Assembly (NCBI RefSeq): GCF_030272615.1
Contig: NC_081410.1
Location: 509,947,442 to 510,011,441, forward strand
Source: Cryptomeria japonica
Lineage: Eukaryota; Streptophyta; Pinopsida; Cupressales; Cupressaceae
Direction: 5' to 3'
Length of the DNA: 64,000 nucleotides
Shown: piece by piece, positions 21,285 through 32,861 of the stretch
Layout: each line of letters opens with the position of its first letter
Numbering within the stretch: the first letter of the stretch is position 1
Position numbers and translations under genes: made by a program
The notes under the pieces: model-generated
Seen by the model: only the letters and a program-made list of their open reading frames with translations
Database searches by the model: none
Told to the model about the DNA's origin: nothing

Positions 21285-23460
21285 GTTGGCATTGTGTTGT
21301 CATTGATGTCAACCGGTATAGGATAACTACCGGTATGAGAGATGTATGAGAAACATTGTCATGGAGGAGTACAGGATGAGATATCTTTGATATCACCTTG
21401 TGTTGCAGAACACCAGTAAGGTAAGAAAGAGAATGTCATTTAGAGGAATCATCACTGGAGTCATCGGTACACAAATTAGTGTCTACTTGTGTGGATGAGA
21501 TAGAAAGATTATCGGTACAATGTATCACCAATAAGGAAAGGGTATCAACTTGTAAGTGATGTGTTGACATGGAGAAGATAGATCAACCAAGTGAGTAGTG
21601 GTCAATTGACAAGATTATGACTAGTGAACAAGTGGGATGGGAAAGGTGCTTGAGCTATTGTTTGTGCTGAAGAAGAGAAATGATACCTAAATCACATCAA
21701 CATAAGAGGAGATGGATGAATAGGTCATTGGTATACTATGAGGTTGCACACCAGTAGGACTCCCACCAGATGAAGATGCAGTCACCATAAGAAGCGACAA
21801 CTGACAATGAATGTGCCCACACCAGATCACATGTGCATTTTTGAAGGTTTGCTACACAAACAAGGAAACCACATGAGTGCACTACAGGATTTAGATGACA
21901 AAAAATCACTCCCACCAGTAAGAGGAACATATCTCCTATCATGAAAAGTATGCATCATAATTCCATGAGATAAGGTAGATGAGGCAGAGACAGGTGTTTG
22001 AAGGCTCACATCGGATCTACCGGTGGATAAAAGGAATGCCTTAATTGCATGAAATCAGGGATATGCACTAGACTGACTGAGAAGGCATGTTGAGATGCCA
22101 GTACAGATGAAAAGTGTTGAGTTTATCACTTTGACAAACCGGTTGAGATATGGTCTGAGCTGATTAGGGAGTTGGAAAGGTTGAACAGATGCAGATAGAG
22201 GAAAATGGTTAGACTGAAGATGAATCCTATTGAAGGTTGATGACATGGTGTCATCAAGAGTGTTTACCAGTATGTAAATCCAATGGTAATATGGACAAGG
22301 TGAAGATGCAGAAGACCTCCCACCTGATGAGAATGAGAATGCTATGGATAGACATGTCTAGTGATCGATTAAGGTATTCCACCAAAAATTCAGCAATGTG
22401 AAGACATGAGGAGTTAACTGGTAAAGTGTAAGATATCGACAGGTTTAGTAAACTAGCAGAAGAGAAGAATCAATTGAGTGTTTGGTCAGTGATACTTGGT
22501 GATGTTTTTGAATTGGCATTTGTTGGGAAAACCAGACTATAAATATGCAAGCCAAAGATATTATGAAGGGCTACTGAATAAAAGAAGACAGTGCTGCTAC
22601 AAAGTGATTGAGTGTTACTTCTACATGTGAGAGAAAATCAGTAAAGTTCTCAATGAGTATTTGATAAGAGACTAAGAGTGAGGGATAACCAGGTTGAAGT
22701 GTTCAACTAGTAGCAGTGCAAAACCAGTAGTGTCTGTAATGCTAGAGAAAAAGTGAAGGAATTTGCAGAGAAGGTAGATTGAGAACTGATAGAGTGTAGT
22801 ATCAGTGAAGAGTAGAGTAGTAAGGAGGAGATCCAGTAGAGAAGAAGAAGAGGAGAGGTGTATGGGAAGATTTCACCAACAATACAGCAACAGAGAGAGA
22901 GGTGCACTGGTGTAGCAGAGAAGGTGTCTCACTGATAGAGTAAGATATATGAAATGGTTGCAAGACTCACTTGTAACAGAATAATTACTTTTGTATTTGA
23001 AGCCATCTATGTGATCACTGAGTTGTAGCTCGATGCAGGGCTTGTAGCTCCTTTGGGTTGTAGCCCATAAATTTGTTAGGGGTTGGTGCTCCTTTGGGTT
23101 GCAGCCCATAAATCAGTCAGGGGTTGGTGCTCCTTGGGTTGGTGCCCTAAATTAGGGGTTCTCTCTCCTTGGGTTTGTGCCCTAAACATTGTAACTGAGA
23201 TTTATTGTGAGGCTAGATTGGAGCAGTAGACTCGAGCAGCATTTCTCACCGAGGTTTCTCGCAACTTGGGTTTTCCTCGTACATACTGGTGTTATGTGAT
23301 GTCCATTTGTGTGAATGCATTTGTGTCTAGTTTCCTCACTAACCGGTAAGTCTACATTCAGCTAGATGTGTTAATTGGTATGCTCACATAGAATAGTTAG
23401 AAAAGAAAAGTTTTAGAACCATTGATTCACCCCCCTCTTAGTGGTTCATTGTGCTTAACA
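21285..23460 (+). repeat. 5' LTR of element C
   Basis: 2,176 bp, TGTTGG to CTTAACA. It lacks about 355 bp present in the 3' LTR (34073-34433); the junction lies at 22493-22501. Near its end (23028-23190) is a run of roughly 45-55-bp degenerate repeats built on CTCCTTTGGGTTG and GCCCATAAAT. Confidence 0.8.
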
Positions 23461-23462
23461 AT

Positions 23463-23475
23463 TGGTATCAGAGCC
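23463..23475 (+). other. Primer-binding site of element C
   Basis: TGGTATCAGAGCC after a two-base AT spacer, a full match to the initiator-Met site. Confidence 0.85.
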
Positions 23476-23532
23476 TAGGTACCCTATTATCAAGATTTCT
23501 CTTGCTTGGGTAGATTCTTGCTTAAGGACACA

Positions 23533-24577
23533 ATGGTCTGTTTAGTTTCAATCCCAACTCCGATGTTTAATGGGTCTATCTATTTCGTTTAGAGTTGTAG
23601 AATGGAAGTTCACTTATCCTCTCTAGGGTATGATGTATGGATGTCTGTTGTAAATGGTTTCCCTAGTAAAGTTAGTCCTCCCATTGATTCAGATGCAGAA
23701 AGAAGAAACTAGTGCAATGAAGAAGAAATGAAGGCTATACTATGTGGGTTAACAAATGATGTCTCCTCACAGGTGGATAGATGCAGACCGACAAAAAGCT
23801 TATGGGAGAGATTGAAGAAGCTCTATGTAAATGAGCCTACTACAGTAGAACCAACTTGTGATGAAAGGATGATAAATGCATCTAATGAATCTACAGATGA
23901 CAAAGGCAAATTTGCTAGCAGCTGCAACAATGATGATGAAGCAACCCACCTCTTCATGGCTCAAGAATCAGAAGATGAGAGGCATACATCTGAAAATGAT
24001 CATGAAGATCACTCCTATCGACAAGATGTGTTTGGGAATGATAGTGAATGTGAATAAGAGGAGAAATCAAATGTTTATCTTGAAGGAGAGCTTGTGAATG
24101 CACTTGAAGAACTCAGTAGAGTAAGAAATGAATACAAGGTATTCAAGAATGTTGCAATTATGGAGCAGAACTGGTTGATAAAATGCCTAGAAGAATCTCA
24201 GAAATGCTTCTTAGAGTTGAAGTCTCAAGAAGAAGGCTCCAAGGAGTGTCGGTGTGAAGATCTAGCATCTAGGCTGGAAATAAAAAATAAGAATATCAAT
24301 AACTTCTTAGAGAAATGGAGGTTCTCCAAATTGACCTTGGGAAATGTCAAGTTGAGCTCAAGGTAAGAATCCAGTTTGATGGCAGCAGTGATGTGTTGGA
24401 CAAAATGTTGAAGAAGAAAAATCATGCCAAGGACATTGAAGGCTTAGGTAGTGGTGTCGGTGAATGCTCCACCAACAAGAATGTCCCCCACAATAACATT
24501 CAGTTTGCCTCCTCAAATGGAGAAAACAAAGGCCAAACCTTCACAATGAGAAATGCTCCCCGAAAGAAGCTTGATCT
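23533..24577 (+). pseudogene. gag: Element C Gag, N-terminal part
   Basis: From ATG 23533 the protein shows the copia Gag opening (FNGS, then MEVHLSSLGYDVW), then TKSLWERLKKLY. It then drops abruptly to an acidic stretch with SEDERHTSENDHEDH, suggesting that the middle of Gag was deleted. A long coiled coil follows (ELVNALEELSRVRNEYK, then SQKCFLELKSQ). Stops occur near 23592, 23710 and 24055, and a frameshift near 24310. Element D is inserted at 24577, and Gag resumes at 30600. The coiled coil again fits the Sirevirus branch. Confidence 0.65.
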
Positions 24578-25473
24578 TGTAAGGAAGTTAAGTAGCGGAA
24601 ACAACTTCCTACACTAACCTTGAGAGGAGGGTAATGCAAAATTTTTTTAGATCGTTACAACAGTTACAGAAAATAGAAATAGATATAATAGCCTTCATAC
24701 CACAACACAGTGATTTACGTGGGGAAAACCCTTTCGGGAGAAAAACCCCACACTCCAAAAGCAGCTCAATATTTTATTCAACAATCAAAAACAGATTACA
24801 ACATACTTGCAGAGCAAGCTCTTCATAGGAGTACCACTAATCAGAGATTCAGAGGCAACTTAATAGCCATAAGACTCTCTTACACCCAACCTCTATCTCA
24901 CACACCTCATAAATAGGAGAAACAATACAAGAAACCGTCAAACGGTATTACAAAACCATGGGCTAAAACCACCCAATAAGGTGTAGCCGACCTTATCTCC
25001 CTTCTAGATGGCCTATGACATGTTAAAGCACACATCAACATGTGTCGCTCCCTTTTACAGCTCATTTATGTATCCGATACAAATTATTTTTCCTATTTCA
25101 GGAGTACAAACTTCCGGAGGCCATAACTTGGGAACCGGGTGTCCGATTGATGAACCGTTTGAAGCGCCAGAAAGCTCGCGAAGTGCTCTATCACCTTGTA
25201 GCTTGCTGCGCCGGTTACGGCCACTTTTCAAGGTGTTTCGGAGCCTCTAAAGCCCTCAAAATTAAGTTTAAACATTTTATCGCACCCCTCCAAGATGAAA
25301 ACTTTAATATCTTCAAAACTAGCTATGACTTTGCGACGCAACTTTACCGAAATGCTTATCTAGCCAACCAGAAGCTTCAGGGAGAGTTTCACACCATTTC
25401 GTTCTCAAATGAAAACTTACTATAAATAGTAACCTCGCATAAATGCAAGGTTGAGACACCATTTTTTCCAACA
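24578..25473 (-). repeat. 3' LTR of element D (left)
   Basis: Runs TGTAAGGAAG to TTTTTTCCAACA on the plus strand. Frames seen in both D LTRs (68- and 80-codon) are duplicates of LTR sequence, not genes. The purine tract lies just inside it at 25474-25486 (AAATCTCCCACTT on the plus strand). Confidence 0.85.
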
Positions 25474-25529
25474 AATCTCCCACTTGTGGAACACCTTGCA
25501 GGAGCGGAAGGAAATGTCAACACAATGAA

Positions 25530-27338
25530 TCAATTGCTAGGGGCCATAAGGCCCATAGACTCTGAACACCATCTGAACTTCTCTATGCTCACAACCTTAG
25601 TTAAAGCATCTGCAACATTCATCAAAGTTTCCACCTTAACCAACTTCACCCTACCATCTTCGACCATATCTCTAACAAAATGATACTGAACATCAATATG
25701 TTTGGTCTGGGCATGAAATGTCGGGTTCTTAGCTAGGCTAATTGCACTCTGACTATCACAGTAAACTGTCACTATACCTTGTTTTATTCCAATATATGAA
25801 CATAGTCTCTTAAGCCAAATGGCCTCTTTACAAGCATGAGTAGCCACCATATACTCTGCTTCAGTAGTGGATAAAGCAACCACAGCCTGTCGCTTACTCA
25901 TCCAATTAATTGCACCACCAAACAAAGTAAACACATAAGCACTGGTGGATCTTCTGCTATCAATATCACCTGCCCAATTTGAATCCACATAACCATGGAT
26001 ATCAAGGGAAGTCATGTCTCCAACTGAATTACCATGATAACACAAAGAATACTCTGAAGTACCCTTCAAATATTTGAAGACTCTTTTGACTACATCCCAA
26101 TGAACTCTACCAGGATTAGACATATATCTAGAAAGTACTCCCACTGCTTGGGCAATGTCTTGTCTAGTACACACCATAGCATACATCAAGCTTCCAACCG
26201 CACTCTAGTAAGGTACTTTGCTCATGTCATCCATCTCCAATGGGGATGTAGGACAATCTGAAACAAATAGTTTCATTCCAACTGTAAAAGGAACACTCAA
26301 TGGTCTACAATTCTGCATGTTGAACCTCTGTAACACTGAATTCACATACTTACTCTGACCTAGCCATAACTTTTTGTTCACCCTATCTCTTCTAATTTCC
26401 ATCCCAAGAATGTGCTTTGCTGCACCAAGATCTTTCATTTCAAATTTAGCAGCGAGCTAAGACTTCAGTTCTGAAATCATACATTTCCCTTTACCAATGA
26501 ATAACATATCATCAACATACAATGCAATGAATAAGAAATGATCACCATCAGATTTATAATAAACACAGTGATCTGATTTAGAACGTTCAAATCCCAAACT
26601 CAACACATATGTATCAAATTTTTGGTACCACATCCTAGGACTTTGTTTGAGGCCATACAAAGATTTCTTCAATTCACAGACCAAATTACTTTTGCCTTTC
26701 ACCACATAGTGCTCTAGCTGTGTCATATAAATATCTTCCTCCAAATCACCATGAAGGAAAGCAGTTTTCACATCCATTTGCTCAACCTCTAAATCATAAG
26801 CAGTAGCAATAGAAATCAAAAATCTAATGGACATCATTTTTGCAACAGGAGAAAATATCTCACCGTAATCAACACCCTCAACCTGAGAGTAACCTTTTGC
26901 AACCAACCTTGCTTTATACTTCTCAATGCTTCCATCTGAACCAGTCTTTTTTTTGAACACCCATTTACAACCAACAGGTTTTCGTCCTTCAGAAAATGGT
27001 ACAAGATCCCATGTATCATTCTTTTTCAAAGCTGCCATTTCTTCCTCCACAGCAATCTTCTAGGATTCTGCATCATTCATACCTAATGCCTCTTCTACAG
27101 ATTTCGGTTCATCCACGCTAGTATTCAGAGCAAAAATACATCTCCAATCATTAGGTGAATACCTTTTAGGTGGTTGTCTATGTCTTGTAGACCTTCGAAC
27201 AAGCTGAGTTGGAGGTTCTTCCTCCTCTTCTGAAGATTTAGAGCTAGACGAGCTCTCCTCAACTTCTTGCCTATCTAGGGGTCTCGATTCAACTCTTTCA
27301 GGTGTAGAAGGAAGTTGAATCACATATTCTTTTTTAGT
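25530..27338 (-). pseudogene. pol: Element D reverse transcriptase and RNase H
   Basis: Read right to left from 27323. After a Ser/Glu-rich linker (EESSSSSKSSEEEEEP) comes the reverse transcriptase with WDLVPFSEGRKPVGCKWVFK, DVKTAFLHG, KSLYGLKQSPRMWY and the catalytic LYVDDM. RNase H follows with DSNWAGD, STTEAEYM and YCDSQSAI, so its catalytic acids are present. The protein ends at MAPSN. In-frame TAG stops at about 27057, 26454 and 26202 split it. All parts share one frame. This enzyme would copy the element RNA into DNA. Confidence 0.85.
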
Positions 27339-28084
27339 CTATTCTGGCTGCAATGTAATAGAAGGAGGCTTAATTTCTCTAAAAATAACACTTCTATTGT
27401 GAATTACCTTTTGTGCAACAGGGTCCCAAAGCTTGTATCCTTTCACACCATAACTATACTCGATGAAGATACATTTCACAGCCTTGTTCTCCAACTTTGT
27501 TCGCTTCTCCTTTGGCACATGTGCATATGCCTCGCAACCAAAAACTCTAAGATGTCTCAATGAAGGCTTGTGACCTGACCATGCTTCCATAGGTGTTTTA
27601 TCAACAAGAGCTAATGTAGGAGACCTGTTAATCAGGTAGCAAGCAGTGGCAATAGCTTCAACCCAAAAATTTTGTTCGAGACTAGCACCACTTAGCATAC
27701 TCCTAGCCTTCTCCATCAGTGTCCTGTTCATTCTTTTTGCAACTCCATTCTGCTGTGGAGAATACGGAGTTGTCTTCTGCCTGTTAATTCCATAGTCTTT
27801 ACAGAATCTATCAAAATCATTAGAGCAAAACTCACCGCCATTATCAGTTCTCAAACATTTTATTTTCTTTCTAGTCTACAACTCAACCATTGCTTTAAAT
27901 TCTTTAAAACGACTAAAACTTCAGATTTACTCTTTAGAAAATATACCCATGTCCTTCTACTAAAATCATCAATAAATGAAACATAATATGTGGATTTTCC
28001 AATCGAAGAGACATCTACTGGACCAAACACATTAGAATGGATAAAATCCAAAACACCACAAGTTTTATGAGAACTCGAGTAAAA
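27339..28084 (-). pseudogene. pol: Element D integrase
   Basis: The integrase core would insert the DNA copy. The first catalytic Asp site reads HSNVFGP (Asp to Asn), the second RTDNGGEF is intact, and the Glu site reads NGVAKRMNRT (Glu to Lys). Both losses are G-to-A changes. A frameshift near 27900 and a TAG stop near 27877 also separate the N-terminal piece (FIDDFSRRTWVYFL) from the rest. The C-terminal motifs DKTPMEAWSGHKPSLRHLRVFG and AYAHVPKEKRTKL are clear. Confidence 0.85.
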
Positions 28085-28741
28085 CTAAACACGGTTTTGT
28101 TTTCCATAAATGCAATACTCACAGAAATCAAAGTCAAGATTACAATCATTCAAACCTTCAACAAGGTTTTTATTTTTCAAGGTCCTTAGACCCTTTTCTC
28201 CAATGTGGCCAAGTCTCTGGTGCCATAACATAGTCTTCTCTGTAGGTAACTTTGCTTCAGACGAAAGAGCACCCTTAGGTACCCAAAAACCATTTCCATC
28301 TGCTGAAGGTGAAACCTTCAAATCTTCCAATGAAGTATCCGCAAATTTACTTTTTACAGAAGTGCTATTACACTCAACAGTGTATGCTTCAAGCTTATAC
28401 AAAGTGCCAAACCTGACACCTCTAGCAACTACCATAGCACCCTTAATCATCTTACATCCTGCTTCAGAAAAGACTACCTGCACACCTGCATCTATCAGTT
28501 TGCTCACAGATAACAGGTTTCGTTTTCATTTAGGGATATGCAACACACCATTAATCCTTTTTATTATACCATCATAAAACCTAATTCTAACTTTACCTCA
28601 ACCAACAATGTCTAGAGGTGAATCATCACCCAAGTACACCTTACCTCCATTAAATCCTTCATATTCAGAAAACCAATCTCTATTGGAAGTCATATGAAAA
28701 GATGCACCTGAGTCAATTAGCCAGGCATCATTACCTGCATG
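28085..28741 (-). pseudogene. pol: Element D protease and GAG-pre-integrase region
   Basis: AWLIDSGASFHMT near 28690-28725 is the aspartic protease active site with Asp intact. It is followed by LGDDSPLDIVG, where a TGA stop replaces an expected Arg, then NLLSVSKLIDAGVQV. The pre-integrase zinc domain carries LWHQRLGHIGEKGL, then CEYCIYGKQNR. It ends in a TAG stop at 28082-28084. Confidence 0.8.
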
Positions 28742-29574
28742 AGTCACCAAAGCCGGAATAAATGCATCGCTGTCTTCCTTGTCGGACTCATAATCAGAAT
28801 CGAACTTTTTCTTTTTCTTCTTCTTCTTTTCTTCTTTGCAGTCCTTACGGATGTGACCCGGTTTACTGCAATTCTAGCAAATGACTTTGGACTTTCCAGG
28901 AGATTTTGATCTCCCTTTGGATTTGGACTTGTTGCGCTTCTCATTCTTCTTGCCTTTCTCCTTAGGTCTTCCACGAACGGTTAGGGCTTCCTTTGAACTG
29001 ATGGATACCTTCCTTTGCATCTCTTCACCAAGTAGGGCACCCACCACATCTTCAAATTTCAAAACAACAGAAGTACTACCGATAGCCATAACAAGAGAAT
29101 CCCACGAATTAGGCAAAGAACAAAGCAAGATTTGACATTTCTCCTCCTCATCCATCTTAACACCGATGGATACTAATTGAGCCACCAACATATTGAATGC
29201 TTCTAGGTGGTCTGCAATTCGTCCACCCTCTTCCATCTTCAAGGAATACAATTTCTTTCTTAAGAAAATTTTATTTAATAAAGATTTCGCTTGATACATC
29301 TCACCAAGCTTAGTCCATAGCTTCTTTGCAGAGTTTTCTCCATGGACATTGATTAGAACAGAGTCTACCAGGCACAGTCTGATTAGACCCTTGGCTTTTC
29401 AGTCCATAACATCATACTGAGGTACCGCAGTAGGATCTGAGGGCCTTTGGACATTCGCATCAATAGCATCCCAAAGATCTCGATCTATTAGCAGATCTTC
29501 CATCTTTAGCTTCCACATCTCAAAATTACTTCCATTAAATTTCTCCACCTCTTTCTCCCTGATGAACTCGCCAT
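28742..29574 (-). pseudogene. gag: Element D Gag
   Basis: The likely start is ATG 29574 (MASSSG), with a frameshift soon after. Recognisable parts are FNGSNFEMWKLKMEDLL, AIDANVQRPSD, LWTKLGEMYQAKSLL, LKMEEGGRIADHLEAFN and ILLCSLPNSWD. A basic Lys/Arg/Ser tail and a zinc knuckle CxNCSKPGHIRKDC follow, with a TAG at the x position, then a Lys run and an acidic linker into protease. A TGA replaces the usual Trp in VMDxKAKG. This is a TNT1/Tork-like Gag; it packages element RNA. Confidence 0.8.
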
Positions 29575-29683
29575 CTGAATATTCCTACAACAAGATCAAA
29601 AAGTGTCTTCTGCACAAGCTCCCACTCAAATCTGGATTAGTTCAAAAAACCCAACTGCCCACAATTGAAACCAAAGGTGATCA

Positions 29684-29698
29684 GGCTCTGATACCACT
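29684..29698 (-). other. Primer-binding site of element D
   Basis: GGCTCTGATACCA (complement of the initiator-Met site) and a two-base spacer directly before the right LTR. Confidence 0.85.
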
Positions 29699-30594
29699 TG
29701 TAAGGAAGTTAAGTAGCAGAAACAACTTCCTACACTAACCTTGAGAAGAGGGTAATGCAAAACTTTTTTAGATCGTTACAACAATTACAGAAAATAGAAA
29801 TAGATATAATAGCATTCATACCACAATACAGTGATTTACATGGGGAAAACCCTTTCGGGAGAAAAACCCCACACTCCAAAAGCAGCTCAATATTTTATTC
29901 AGCAATCAAAAATAGATTACAACATACTTGCAGAGAAAGCTCTTCACAAGAGTACCACTAATCAGAGATTCAGAGGCAACTCAATAGCCATAAGACTCTC
30001 TTACACCCAACCTCTATCTCACACACCTCATAAATAGGAGATACAATACAAGAAACCGTCAAACGGTATTACAAAACCATGGGCTAAAACCACCCAATAA
30101 GGTGTAGCCGACCTTATCTCCCTTCTAGATGCCCTATGACATGTTAAAGCACACATCAACATGTGTCATTCCCTTTTACAACTCATTTATGTATCCGATA
30201 CAAATTATTTTTCCTATTTCAGGAGTACAAACTTTCGGAGGCCATAACTTGAGAACCGAGTGTCCGATTGACGAACCGTTTGAAGCGTCGAAAATCTTGC
30301 GAAGTGCTCTATCACCTCATAACCCACTGCACCAGTTATGGCCACTTTTTAGGGTGTTTTGGAGCTTGTAAAGCCCCCAAAATTAATTTTAAACATTTTA
30401 TCGCACCCCTCCAAGATGAAAACTTTAATATCTTCAAAACTAGCTGTGACCTTGCGACGCAACTTTACCGGAATGCTTATCTAGCCAACCAGAAGCTTCA
30501 GGGAGAGTTTCGCACCATTTCGTGCTCAAATGAAAACTTACTGTAAATAGTAACCTCGCATAAATGCAAGGTTGAGACACCATTTTTTCCAACA
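29699..30594 (-). repeat. 5' LTR of element D (right)
   Basis: 896 bp, the same length as the left copy. About a dozen substitutions in the first 270 bp. Followed by GATCT. Confidence 0.85.
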
Positions 30595-30599
30595 GATCT

Positions 30600-31600
30600 A
30601 AACACAACTGGTGAAGACTTGCAGACAAGAAAGAAGAACCAAGATGCAAGAAGAAAGAATCATGCATATCCCAAAGGTAAAGGGAATATGGGAGAAGAAA
30701 AATTCACTAGAAGTAAGAACATGAGAAGACAACAAAGAAGACCTCCTACTAGCAGAGGAGAAAGAAATGATACCACCCATAGGGCAAGACATGTGTGGAA
30801 GTAGAAAGGATTAGATGGAGGAAATACAAAGAACAGACAACCAAGGATCCATCCTCAAAGTAGGAAAAATGGAGATGCTAGACTGGTAAGATCTCCCCAT
30901 GCATGGAAAAATAATTTTGTAAGTCATATGTCATCCTTCTCCGGTTATTGCTTTGCATGTAATACTTATGGCTATAGGGCAGAGAAATATAGAATGATAT
31001 CTAGAAGGAATAATATAGGATCATGTCTATGAGAAAAATGTATCCAAGAGTAGATACATGCATATCCTCTCTCCCAGTTATGCTAAAAGGAATCCATTTG
31101 TTGTTCCTAATAATGTAAATTTTGTATGTTATAACTGCAATGGTTTTGGCCATAGAGAGTTTGAATGTAGGAGGAGGAACTTGCAATCACATGGAGGTCG
31201 GTATAACAACTATGCTCTATAGAAAGGTGGATACAGAACATATGAAAGTTAGAAACCTGCATGGAACCAAAGGATAAATGTCCCTACAGGAGAAAGAGGT
31301 CCATCAGTTTCAGTTGCTAGTCACAACAACATTCCCAGAAGAAGATGGTCAAACTGGTATGTCAAGAGATTCCCCAATCATGAAGTTCTGATGGATGTGG
31401 TGTGCTACTATAGCACTACTTCTGGTTGTGATGCAGAATCTAGAAATGGAAGGAACCATCAATAAAAGAAGGAAAGACCTGCTCCCAAGCCTGAAAATGG
31501 GAAGAACATTGAGACCAAGCAGGTATAGAGAAAGAAGAATATGGACTAGCACTGTGCATTCAATGCACATGTGATATCTCCTAAGGCTTAGAGTAGATGC
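30600..31600 (+). pseudogene. gag: Element C Gag, C-terminal part
   Basis: Continues C's Gag after the D insertion with a Lys/Arg/Asn-rich basic stretch (RRQQRRPPTSRGERND). A decayed knuckle CFACNTYGYRAEKY lies near 30950 and an intact one CYNCNGFGHREFEC near 31133-31174, in different frames. Many stops. No protease DSGA motif follows, so the coding part of C ends with Gag. Confidence 0.6.
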
Positions 31601-32640
31601 AGGATCTTAAGGGGAGTAATACACAAAACTCATCATTGACCTCCTCAATGAAGAAGAACACTTGGAACATCAAGGTGCTACCAATATGAAGGATGAAAAT
31701 GAGAAGATAAGTGTGTGTAGTGGCTGCCTTGGCTACACACCTTGAGATCAGATTTGGATCACTATTGTTGTGTACAAATAGGGTGAGACAACAATTGGAA
31801 TTTGATACAAAATGACCCAAAAATTTAGTAGTCACAAGAAGGTGCTTTGGTAGTGATAATGGACCCATACAGGAGACCCGTATGTGCAGGATGTAATCGA
31901 CATGAATGGTAACAGGTACTTGTAGCTTATGTAAGACAATGAGGTTGGATATTGTTGCAGTAGCCCCGGTAACATGGAATGTGGAGTTTATGTCTCAGGT
32001 GGTTAAAAAAATAAAAAATAAAAAAAACTAAATGACATATGTTGGCTTGGTGGTTGATCATGTAGGCATGCATATCTTTGGTCTAACCAATTTAATGTAT
32101 GGAATGGTGATGCCATTGTATGGCATTGTGTGATTTCAAGATCATGTCATAGGTTGTTGTGGATATGATGGAGCTAAAGATCATCAGATGATCACATATG
32201 CACAGTTCAACTGGTATATGGAAGATTGGAGTCTCGGTATTGGACCTAACTAGAGATGAGGACCTGAGATGTATGACTCAAGGGGAGTTCAAGTGCTCAT
32301 GATGCTGAGCTGACTTGATTAAACTAGTAAAGATATTGACTTCCCAAACTACAGATAATGGAAATTGCAGTAGGTATACCCAGAAGGATTTTATAGTTAT
32401 GGGTATCTTCCTATCATTTGGTTGGTTGTATTCATGGTACAATCACATTTGATTCTAGAAAAAATTGGGATCAAATGGGAGGTGATGCAGGTTGATCGAT
32501 AGGTGAGTAGTATTCACTAACACATCCTTCTGAAATTGAGTTCTCTTACAAATAGTATTAGATCTACATGCTCAATTGGTTTTAGTTGGCGAGTGAGTTC
32601 TCCATCTCAAGTGTTGTCACTTGATAAAATGTAACAAGTG
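31601..32640 (+). other. Element C 3' untranslated interior
   Basis: Between Gag and the purine tracts there is about 1 kb with no retroelement enzyme motif in any frame, only short frames. It may be decayed protease or pol, or a non-coding spacer as in other gag-only elements. Confidence 0.4.
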
Positions 32641-32861
32641 GTATCCAAGGAGGAGAAATATTCTATCGGTGACTAGTATATACACAAGGAGGAATGATAT
32701 TGTGACAATTCCCTTTGCCATTGTTATCAAAGGGGAAGAAATATTTTGTAGTATACCGCATACTACATGTGTGAGAATCCATTGGATCATACAAAGGAGG
32801 AGAGAGATTATGTAGTATGCTAGATACTACATGAGTTGATGCCAATGACAAAGGGGGAGAT
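32640..32861 (+). other. Multiple polypurine tracts before element C 3' LTR
   Basis: Five purine blocks repeat at about 35-65-bp spacing: AAGGAGGAGAAA (about 32647), CAAGGAGGAATG (32682), AAAGGGGAAGAAA (32728), AAAGGAGGAGAGAGA (32794) and AAAGGGGGAGAT (32850), the last abutting the LTR. Multiple purine tracts upstream of the 3' LTR are a described Sirevirus hallmark. Confidence 0.7.

Larger units (their letters stand above)
24578..30594 (-). mobile_element. Ty1-copia element D, full length but inactive
   Basis: Two LTRs of 896 bp each (24578-25473, 29699-30594) with a perfect GATCT duplication (24573-24577, 30595-30599). The primer site is next to the right LTR and the purine tract next to the left one, so it is transcribed on the minus strand. 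It holds the complete copia order gag-protease-integrase-reverse transcriptase-RNase H. Sampled LTR divergence is about 4-5%, making it the youngest member of the B-C-D stack. Numerous stops, mostly TAG, show it is dead. Confidence 0.9.

Noticed and set aside
24634-25683. Small frames in the left D LTR that recur near 29755-30546
   Set aside because: They are the same LTR sequence twice, and differ in ways not expected of selected proteins.
28110-28577. A 155-codon plus-strand frame opposite D's protease and pre-integrase
   Set aside because: It is the antisense shadow of a well-supported copia polyprotein.
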